From: JANXYY01 sp035530875
GTDB taxonomy: Bacteria > Actinomycetota > Actinomycetes > Nanopelagicales > Nanopelagicaceae
Assembly: GCA_035530875.1 (NCBI GenBank)
Contig: DATKUB010000035.1
Location: forward strand, 1 to 6,918
Length of the DNA: 6,918 bases
Reading direction: 5' to 3'
Each line of letters starts with the position of its first letter. The stretch's first letter is position 1. The notes below the pieces were generated by a model. It searched no databases, was not told the DNA's origin, and saw only the letters and a program-made list of their open reading frames with translations. Both the position numbers and the translations under genes were made by a program. This document shows, piece by piece, positions 1 through 5,519 of the stretch.

Positions 1-1903
1 GAGCAATATCTGTACCGCTCAGGTCCTTTTAGCCAATATGGCGGCCTTATATGCTGTTTGGCATGGGCCTGAAGGTTTACGCCGAATTGCGCTTCGGGTA
101 AATCACTTCGCGCGAATCTTTGCACAATTGAGTGAAGCAGCTGGGTACTCGGTCTCGCATAGAGATTTTTTTGACACCGTCACCCTCACTCGTGAAAGCG
201 GGGCCAGGGCTCTGGTTGATTCCGCGCTTGAAGCCGGCATAAATATCCGCAGCGTGGATGACCATCGAGTTAGTGTGTCATTTGACGAGACCACAACCCC
301 TGAGGTTCTCATACGACTCGCAGAATCATTCGGGATACGTGATATCGACGAACAACGCATTTCGAATATGGTTGAAAACCTCGGGTTTGAACTTTCCTCC
401 ACTCTGCTTCGGACAGATGAGTTCCTTATGCATCCGGTATTTCATGAACACCGAAATGAAACCGCCATGCTGAGATATTTGCGGTCGTTGGCCGATCGCG
501 ACTTGGCTCTGGACCGAAGCATGATTCCACTCGGTTCCTGCACCATGAAACTCAACGCGACGACGGAAATGGAGCCAATAACCTGGAATGAATTTGCCAA
601 TCTTCATCCATTCGCTCCTGCCGATCAGACTCGCGGCTCTAGGGAGTTGATTTCTCAACTCTCTACTTGGCTCCTAGCCATCACCGGTTACGACGCAATA
701 TCACTTCAGCCCAATGCAGGAAGCCAAGGCGAGTTCGCTGGCCTTCTTGCGATTCGTTCGTACCACCAATCTAAAGGCGATGGACACCGGAATATTTGTC
801 TGATTCCATCCAGCGCTCATGGCACAAATGCTGCCAGCGCGGCAATGGCGGGCCTAAAAGTAGTCGTCGTTAAGTGCGATGAGGCTGGAAACGTAGATCT
901 CGTAGATCTCAAAGAGAAAATCAACGATCACTATGAGAATCTCGCGGCACTGATGATCACGTATCCCTCGACTCACGGCGTTTTCGAAGAGGCAATCGGC
1001 GATATCTGCGCAAGTGTTCACGATGCCGGGGGACAGGTATATCTTGACGGCGCCAATCTAAACGCGTTGGGCGGAATAGCACAGCCTGGAAAATTCGGTG
1101 CAGATGTATCGCATCTCAATCTGCACAAGACTTTCTGCATTCCACACGGTGGGGGTGGCCCCGGCGTTGGCCCGGTCGCCGCACGTGCGCATTTGGCTCC
1201 ATTTCTACCCAATCATCCAATGGATCCGGAATGCGGCCCAGCCACTGGACCTGGTCCAATCAGCGCTGCGCCATATGGGTCCGCCGGCATTCTTCCCATC
1301 TCGTGGGCCTATCTCAGATTGATGGGCGGTGAGGGTGTGACAACCGCTAGTGCCATTGCAATGCTTTCGGCCAATTACATCGCGGCCCGTCTCAACGAAC
1401 ATTTCCCAGTTCTGTACTCCGGTCGTTCCGGCCACGTAGCCCATGAATGCATTCTCGACGTGCGACCAGTTACCAAAATTAGCGGCGTGACCGTTGATGA
1501 CATCGCCAAGCGGCTGATGGATTACGGCTTTCATGCGCCGACTATGTCGTTTCCCGTCTCTGGAACTTTGATGGTGGAACCTACCGAGAGCGAAGATCTT
1601 CGCGAACTTGATCGCTTCATAGACGCGATGATCAGCATCCGAGAAGAAATTCGGCAGATTGAAAATGGTGAAATCTCCCATGCGGATTCGCCGTTGCACA
1701 ATGCGCCACATACTGCGGGGGAGATCGCCAGCGAATGGCAACATTCCTACACGCGCGAAAACGCCGCTTTCCCGACGGGCGAAATGACCATGTCCTTCGC
1801 ATCGCGGGGCAAGTACTGGCCATTAGTAGGTCGCATCGATGGCGTCTTCGGTGATCGCAACCTGGTCTGCGCCTGCCCACCGATAAGCGCTTACGAGGAC
1901 TGA
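1..1903 (+). CDS. gcvP: Glycine dehydrogenase (decarboxylating), P-protein of the glycine cleavage system; 5'-truncated by the window edge
   Basis: GcvP is the PLP-dependent P-protein. It decarboxylates glycine and passes the aminomethyl group to the lipoyl arm of H-protein, feeding one-carbon units to tetrahydrofolate in the cytoplasm. The reading frame is already open at base 2, where it encodes the conserved SNICTAQ-LLANMAALYAV block. The ATG at base 38 is therefore an internal methionine, not the start. About 633 residues are visible; full-length family members are near 950, so roughly a third is missing on the left. Visible motifs are IPLGSCTMKLNA (about 524-559), SSAHGTNAASA, ITYPSTHGVFEE and HLNLHKTFCIPHGGGGPG, in which the PLP-binding lysine is the codon at 1127-1129. 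The C-terminus ends in the family-typical GDRNLVCACPPISAYE. The frame runs unbroken through the region linking the two halves, so this is the fused form rather than split GcvPA/GcvPB. The TGA stop at 1901-1903 overlaps the ribosome binding site of the next gene. Identification is firm. Confidence 0.97.
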   Translation, partial: SNICTAQVLLANMAALYAVWHGPEGLRRIALRVNHFARIFAQLSEAAGYSVSHRDFFDTVTLTRESGARALVDSALEAGINIRSVDDHRVSVSFDETTTPEVLIRLAESFGIRDIDEQRISNMVENLGFELSSTLLRTDEFLMHPVFHEHRNETAMLRYLRSLADRDLALDRSMIPLGSCTMKLNATTEMEPITWNEFANLHPFAPADQTRGSRELISQLSTWLLAITGYDAISLQPNAGSQGEFAGLLAIRSYHQSKGDGHRNICLIPSSAHGTNAASAAMAGLKVVVVKCDEAGNVDLVDLKEKINDHYENLAALMITYPSTHGVFEEAIGDICASVHDAGGQVYLDGANLNALGGIAQPGKFGADVSHLNLHKTFCIPHGGGGPGVGPVAARAHLAPFLPNHPMDPECGPATGPGPISAAPYGSAGILPISWAYLRLMGGEGVTTASAIAMLSANYIAARLNEHFPVLYSGRSGHVAHECILDVRPVTKISGVTVDDIAKRLMDYGFHAPTMSFPVSGTLMVEPTESEDLRELDRFIDAMISIREEIRQIENGEISHADSPLHNAPHTAGEIASEWQHSYTRENAAFPTGEMTMSFASRGKYWPLVGRIDGVFGDRNLVCACPPISAYED

Positions 1904-1907
1904 GGAG
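1903..1907 (+). promoter_or_regulatory. Ribosome binding site AGGAG for the downstream hotdog thioesterase
   Basis: AGGAG sits six bases before the TTG at 1914, and its first base is the last base of the gcvP TGA stop. This spacing supports the TTG start over later in-frame candidates, such as the GTG near 1995. It also suggests that ribosomes finishing gcvP can feed the next gene. The motif is seen directly; coupling is inferred. Confidence 0.7.
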
Positions 1908-1913
1908 ATCCGA

Positions 1914-2372
1914 TTGAATCTCACCGAACGAATTGACCAGAACTCACGCGACACCATCCCGCTAGTGGCCACCTTGGGGATCACAATCGAGGAGGTGAGC
2001 GTCGAGAATCAGAGCGCGCTGGCCTTCCTGCCAGATCGGCCGGAGCAGCGCAACCATGTCGGCGGGCCGCATGCGGGAGCTATTTTTACGATGGCAGAGA
2101 CTGCTAGTGGGGCCGTTGTTCAGGCCCTGTTCTCGCACCTATTCGACGTAGCCATCCCATTGATCATGAATGGGGAGATCACCTACCGGGCGTTGGCCCT
2201 GGGCGACATGAGAGCACTTGCAACCCTCCAAGGCGGGACAGAGACCTATGAGCGAGTGATTGATGAAGTCTCAAAGGCGCAGCGACCCGAGTTCTTCATC
2301 TCAGTCGAGATAACAAGTCAGACGGGAGTAACCGGTGGCCTGCTGACGCACTGGACTCTCAAACCTAAGTAA
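1914..2372 (+). CDS. Hotdog-fold protein, DUF4442 / PaaI-like putative acyl-CoA thioesterase
   Basis: This is a 152-residue cytoplasmic protein with no signal peptide or membrane segment, the usual size of a single hotdog domain. The signature is NHVGGPHAGA at residues 47-56 followed by IFTMAETASGAVV. It matches the N-x-x-G-x-x-HAG-A-x-F-x-x-(A)E-x-A-S-G pattern of DUF4442/PaaI-type proteins, with H53 and E62 in the positions expected around the active site. Family members hydrolyse acyl-CoA or related thioesters, but the substrate cannot be read from sequence. The start is TTG, supported by AGGAG six bases upstream and by a sensible N-terminal helix before the fold. It lies 10 bases after gcvP on the same strand and is probably cotranscribed with it. 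No functional link between glycine cleavage and this thioesterase is established. Hotdog-fold membership is secure; thioesterase activity is an inference from family. Confidence 0.85.
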   Translation: MNLTERIDQNSRDTIPLVATLGITIEEVSVENQSALAFLPDRPEQRNHVGGPHAGAIFTMAETASGAVVQALFSHLFDVAIPLIMNGEITYRALALGDMRALATLQGGTETYERVIDEVSKAQRPEFFISVEITSQTGVTGGLLTHWTLKPK

Positions 2373-2407
2373 TTGAACCATATTTAATGTACTTAACATA
2401 ATGTATA
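2373..2407. other. AT-rich convergent intergenic gap
   Basis: This 35-base spacer separates the stop of the hotdog thioesterase (plus strand) from the stop of ppm (minus strand). Only 7 of its 35 bases are G or C, much poorer than the flanking genes. No GC-rich hairpin with a T-run is visible. It must hold or adjoin the 3' ends of both transcripts, so termination here is weak, Rho-dependent, or relies on the AT-rich inverted repeat listed separately. Confidence 0.7.
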
Positions 2408-2410
2408 TTA
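2385..2410 (+). terminator. Candidate weak stem-loop at the convergent gene junction
   Basis: TAATGTAC (2385-2392) and GTATATTA (2403-2410) can pair into an 8-bp stem with one G-U wobble in the plus-strand RNA, around a 10-base loop. In the minus-strand RNA the wobble becomes an A-C mismatch. The right arm includes the ppm stop codon. The stem is nearly all A-T and no U-run follows, so it does not look like a standard intrinsic terminator. In AT-rich sequence such a repeat could easily arise by chance. Confidence 0.2.
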
Positions 2411-3151
2411 TCGGCGGATAGTATTAGGTCGACTAATTCTCCAAAAGCCCCACTTGGTGATCTGCCAGATTGCTTCCACCACGATTCGCCTGGACATTTT
2501 CGAAACCCCGCTTAGACGTTCCACGAATGTAATCGGAACCTCAACCACTTTGAGTTTGCGCTGCCAAGCCCGCCAGGCCAGATCTATTTGAAAGCAATAT
2601 CCATTGGAATCGACATTGGATAAATCGATGGAGTTCAGACACTTCCGGGTGAAGGCACGATATCCCGATGTCGCATCGTGTAGTGAATACCCCAACGCAA
2701 ACCTGGCGTACTTATTACCTGCCCTTGATAGTAGTTGGCGTAGAATCGACCAATTATCGACTTTTCCATCGGGGATCCACCGAGCACCGATGGTGAGATC
2801 GGCTCCTAAGGCGATGGGCCAAAGGAGCCGGCTCAATTGCTCAGGGAGATGAGAGCCATCGCCATCCATCTCGATAAAGACTTCATAGGGCCGATCCAAC
2901 CCCCAGGAAAATCCGGCAAGGTAGGCCCGACCTAGGCCATTCTTCTTCGATAGCTGGAGTAGATGCACTTTGGGTGAACCAAATTTCTCGACGATTTGTC
3001 CAGTGCCATCCGGAGACCCGTCATCGATTACCAAAATTTCCAACTCGTAACCGGCTATTTCCTGCTGAAGCACTCGCCCAATCACCTCGGAAATGCTGGC
3101 TGCTTCGTTATAGGTGGGAATTAGGACTAGTGCTGAGATGGAGGAATTCAT
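2408..3151 (-). CDS. ppm: Polyprenol-phosphate mannosyltransferase (DPM1-like GT2 glycosyltransferase)
   Basis: This is a 247-residue family 2 glycosyltransferase of the dolichol-phosphate-mannose synthase type. It is expected to transfer mannose from GDP-mannose to polyprenyl phosphate on the inner face of the membrane. The product is the donor for lipoglycan and protein O-mannosylation. Motifs from the ATG start are PTYNE (12-16), DDGSPDGTG (43-51), the metal-binding DGD of MDGDGSHLPE (D96, D98), DATSGYRAF (159-167) and G-V-S-K-M-S (215-220). There is no C-terminal transmembrane pair, so it is the soluble single-domain form. An in-frame TTG 15 bases upstream (3166) overlaps the Shine-Dalgarno sequence and is unlikely to be used; the ATG at 3151 has GGAGG eight bases before it. 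That ATG overlaps the lnt stop as ATGA. In Mycobacterium tuberculosis the equivalent domain is fused to Lnt; here they are separate. GDP-mannose as donor is inferred from family. Confidence 0.92.
   Translation of the reverse strand: MNSSISALVLIPTYNEAASISEVIGRVLQQEIAGYELEILVIDDGSPDGTGQIVEKFGSPKVHLLQLSKKNGLGRAYLAGFSWGLDRPYEVFIEMDGDGSHLPEQLSRLLWPIALGADLTIGARWIPDGKVDNWSILRQLLSRAGNKYARFALGYSLHDATSGYRAFTRKCLNSIDLSNVDSNGYCFQIDLAWRAWQRKLKVVEVPITFVERLSGVSKMSRRIVVEAIWQITKWGFWRISRPNTIRR
3148..3151 (-). other. ATGA stop-start overlap, lnt to ppm
   Basis: The bases ATGA on the minus strand contain the ATG of ppm and the TGA of lnt. With the GGAGG upstream this gives both coupling and independent initiation. 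It would favour balanced production of two proteins that are fused in some mycobacteria. Confidence 0.85.
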
Positions 3152-4620
3152 GTGTCGCGCCTCCAATTTGGTCTGACTCGATGCAGCAGTGCCAAAACGG
3201 TAAAAGTCACAAAGAAGGCTTCTGGCCAGGAACCAAGACGATCAGAGATCGTGAGTCGATTGGTGATTGGCAAGTTAGCCTGAAGCACCGCCGATTTGAA
3301 GAAACCGCTCTCTTGAATAATCGAACCATCTGGAGTGATCAGCGCACTCTTGCCAGACGTAGATACAGAAATGATGCTGCGTGCGTGTTCGATCGCTCTT
3401 TCTCGGGTAACTGCTAGTTGCTGGTCGGATTCGGGCGAACGACCAAAGGTGGCGCTGTTCGTCTGTACCGCGACCAGGTTTGCTCGGCCCGCAACAATAG
3501 CTTTTCTAACAAGTGCATCCTCAATGATTTCAAAACAGATAACGTCGCCAAGCCGAATTTGACCGATTCGATGGGTAACCGTATGAGTTCCAGGTTTCAT
3601 ATCAACAATCCGTTTGGCCGCCGGTACCAGCGCTTCCGCGATGGAGCGAAGCGGTAAATACTCGCCAAAGGGTGCCAGGTGTTGCTTGATGTAAATTGAC
3701 GTCGGTCCGATTTGAGGTACCCAGAGCACGGAAATATTTTGCACTGGGTTCTCAGTTACTCCGCCCACCAGAATCGGCACCCCAATCCAGTCTGTCGTTT
3801 GAGTGATCAATTGCCCGGCAGCTAGGTCGTGTAACGGGTCGACGTCCGAGGCATTCTCTGGCCAAACTATGAGTTCGGGTTTTGTCGCCTCTCCCCCGCG
3901 AATTCTGTTCGCGAAATTTAAAGTTGTCTTCACATGATCCTGGAGAACGGCTTCTCGTTGCGCGTTGAAATCCAGACCTAGTCGCGGCACATTTCCCTGC
4001 ACCGCGGCCACGTTGACCTTCGAAATGGCAGTATTTGTAGGGATGAGAAGCGGAATGATCACTATCGCAAGTGTGATCAGAAGAGTTCGGAAAGAAAATC
4101 CAATCCAGAGTAACGCGAGATAACCAGCGAGAGTTGCGATCGAAAATGTGAGAAGTGGAGCGCCGCCGAGACTGGCAATCTTGGTGAAGTAGCTTGGCTC
4201 GACAAAGGCAAACCTAGCCCAACCAAACCCGCCCCAGGGCACTCTCGACCTGACCGCCTCATCAAGGACAAATGCTCCACCGACGAGCAACGGCAATCTC
4301 GGACTAGTCCGAAAAATCCAAATCGCAATTCCGACCGGCGCCAAAATTGACGCCTCGAAAAGTGAAAGAAGTACCCACGGAAACCAACCCACATACGTGG
4401 AGGACCAATGCAAAACCAGAAGGAAGAACGTGCTAGAGGTGACAAATGAGCCGAATAGCGCCCTACGTATGTTCAAGGCGCTATGTGCAGAATAAACCCA
4501 GAGGCCAACGCCGATGGGCATCGATATCCAGAGCGAGAAGGGCGCAAAACCGGCGCTCATCAATCCGCCCGCCAGAATAGATAGAGACAGTCGACGGAAT
4601 CTGGCTTTATCGCTCCACAT
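3148..4620 (-). CDS. lnt: Apolipoprotein N-acyltransferase
   Basis: Lnt transfers an acyl chain from a phospholipid to the amino group of the diacylated N-terminal cysteine of lipoproteins, at the outer face of the cytoplasmic membrane. The protein is 490 residues, close to family size. The first 190 or so residues are strongly hydrophobic with about six probable membrane helices and include the PWGGFGWARFAF segment typical of actinobacterial Lnt. A carbon-nitrogen hydrolase (nitrilase-like) domain follows (about 200-445), then a final hydrophobic segment near 467-480. The catalytic triad is intact, numbered from the ATG: E255 in VWPENAS, K312 in YIKQHLAPFGEY and C362 in VICFEI. The start is uncertain by one codon: GTG at 4623 shares a base with the exonuclease TAG stop, and ATG at 4620 follows immediately. 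No good Shine-Dalgarno sequence is visible, so translation probably depends on coupling. The TGA stop overlaps the ppm ATG. Confidence 0.95.
   Translation of the reverse strand: MWSDKARFRRLSLSILAGGLMSAGFAPFSLWISMPIGVGLWVYSAHSALNIRRALFGSFVTSSTFFLLVLHWSSTYVGWFPWVLLSLFEASILAPVGIAIWIFRTSPRLPLLVGGAFVLDEAVRSRVPWGGFGWARFAFVEPSYFTKIASLGGAPLLTFSIATLAGYLALLWIGFSFRTLLITLAIVIIPLLIPTNTAISKVNVAAVQGNVPRLGLDFNAQREAVLQDHVKTTLNFANRIRGGEATKPELIVWPENASDVDPLHDLAAGQLITQTTDWIGVPILVGGVTENPVQNISVLWVPQIGPTSIYIKQHLAPFGEYLPLRSIAEALVPAAKRIVDMKPGTHTVTHRIGQIRLGDVICFEIIEDALVRKAIVAGRANLVAVQTNSATFGRSPESDQQLAVTRERAIEHARSIISVSTSGKSALITPDGSIIQESGFFKSAVLQANLPITNRLTISDRLGSWPEAFFVTFTVLALLHRVRPNWRRDT
3160..3164 (-). promoter_or_regulatory. 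Ribosome binding site GGAGG deciding the ppm start
   Basis: On the minus strand GGAGG lies eight bases upstream of the ATG at 3151, within the 3' end of lnt. Because the alternative TTG start at 3166 immediately precedes and overlaps this motif, the ATG is the better start and the five residues MEARH should be dropped. It also gives ppm its own ribosome entry in addition to coupling with lnt. Confidence 0.75.
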
Positions 4621-4625
4621 CACTA
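4618..4625 (-). other. TAGTGATG stop-start junction, exonuclease to lnt
   Basis: The minus-strand octamer TAGTGATG holds the exonuclease stop TAG, a GTG sharing its last base, and an ATG one codon later. No purine-rich ribosome binding site stands out in the preceding 20 bases. The lnt gene therefore probably depends on termination-reinitiation, and either start differs by only one residue. Confidence 0.75.
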
Positions 4626-5519
4626 CAGCGCCGCAAGAAGTCGCTCGACGCTTGATCCCAAGGCGTACTGGTTCTGAAGTTCACGCAGTCGGGTTAAGTC
4701 CTTTGGTTGGGTAGGAATAGCGAGCGAAACCTGTGCCAGGGGCACGTCCTTGGCGCAATTCACAACCGTCGGGGCGATCGACAAATATTCCAGCGAGGCA
4801 AGGACCTTCTTCCGCGCGGAGGGAGAAAGTTCACTCTCAGGATCTTCGGCGGCCGCAATTAGATGATCAAGAGATTGAAACTGGTTTACGAGATTAGCCG
4901 CTCCCTTCTCCCCCACTCCCCTGACGCCAGGCAGGCCATCAGATGGATCCCCCCGCAACATCGCATAAAATGAATAGGACTTTTTGGGAATTCCGTATTT
5001 TCTCTCAATCCACGATTCATTAACTAAGTCGTGTTGCGAAACCCCTCGGGCTATGTAGGCCACGGTGGTATCTCTTACATCATCGACCAACTGGAACAGG
5101 TCACGATCACCAGTTACGATTGTTATTGGCCCTTTTTGGGTGTGAGTAAGCGTTGCGATGATGTCATCGGCTTCATAGTCGTCTACGCCGTGCATGGGTA
5201 TCCCAAAAGACTCAAGTGTTTCTAGAAGGATCGGGATCTGTGGCGCCAGAGTGTCCGGCATCTCCTCAGTTGCGTCATTCTTTAGCCGATTTGCTTTGTA
5301 TTCTGGAAAAAGTGCAACTCGCCACGATGGTCGCCAATCGCAATCTAGGCACGCGACAATACGATCTGGCCGATATTGATTTATCAATCGGGCAGTCATG
5401 TCTAAAACACCGCGAATGGCATTGACCGGTTGGCCTTCTTTCGATACGACGCTTTCAGGCACTCCGTAATAGGCGCGATACCAGAGTGAGGCGGTGTCAA
5501 GAAGGAGTAGCGAAGTCAT
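4623..5519 (-). CDS. Stand-alone 5'-3' exonuclease (FEN / Pol I N-terminal family)
   Basis: This 298-residue protein matches the 5' nuclease domain found at the N-terminus of DNA polymerase I, here without a polymerase. The family cleaves 5' flaps and degrades DNA or RNA-primer ends using two metal ions in the cytoplasm. The acidic residues are in place: D8 (LLLDTASLWYRA), D59 and D61, E116/D118/D119 in DDYEADD, D138 and D140 in TGDRD, and D191 and D194 in GDPSDGLPG. The last of these leads into the helix-3-turn-helix DNA-binding motif GVRGVGEKGAANL (about 198-210). The helical arch carries R64, R67 and YKANR. Because the aspartates are complete, it is probably active, unlike degenerate paralogues. 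The ATG overlaps the helicase stop as ATGA; a modest AGAGG lies four bases upstream (5524-5528). Actinobacteria commonly carry such a gene near helY in addition to polA. Its exact job in replication or repair is not established by this sequence. Confidence 0.93.
   Translation of the reverse strand: MTSLLLLDTASLWYRAYYGVPESVVSKEGQPVNAIRGVLDMTARLINQYRPDRIVACLDCDWRPSWRVALFPEYKANRLKNDATEEMPDTLAPQIPILLETLESFGIPMHGVDDYEADDIIATLTHTQKGPITIVTGDRDLFQLVDDVRDTTVAYIARGVSQHDLVNESWIERKYGIPKKSYSFYAMLRGDPSDGLPGVRGVGEKGAANLVNQFQSLDHLIAAAEDPESELSPSARKKVLASLEYLSIAPTVVNCAKDVPLAQVSLAIPTQPKDLTRLRELQNQYALGSSVERLLAAL
5516..5519 (-). other. ATGA stop-start overlap, helY to exonuclease
   Basis: On the minus strand the bases ATGA contain the ATG of the exonuclease and the TGA of helY. 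A four-base overlap of this kind usually means that the downstream gene is translated by ribosomes terminating on the upstream one. The overlap is seen directly; coupling is inferred. Confidence 0.85.

Noticed and set aside
38..40. ATG at 38 as the start of gcvP
   Set aside because: The frame is open upstream to base 2 and encodes the conserved SNICTAQ segment of GcvP, so this methionine is internal.
893..910. Perfect tandem 9-base repeat GTAGATCTC x2 within gcvP
   Set aside because: It encodes V-D-L-V-D-L at a site where GcvP homologues normally have a similar VDL-x-DL stretch with no insertion, so it is a codon coincidence rather than an expansion.
1205..1744. A 179-codon open frame on the minus strand inside gcvP
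   Set aside because: It lies fully antisense to strongly conserved gcvP sequence. Its product shows no recognisable motif and is rich in residues typical of shadow frames. Other antisense frames over gcvP (such as 326-658) were dropped for the same reason.
2974..3417. A 147-codon plus-strand open frame across the lnt-ppm junction
   Set aside because: It is antisense to two well-supported genes, and its translation is compositionally odd with no domain signature.
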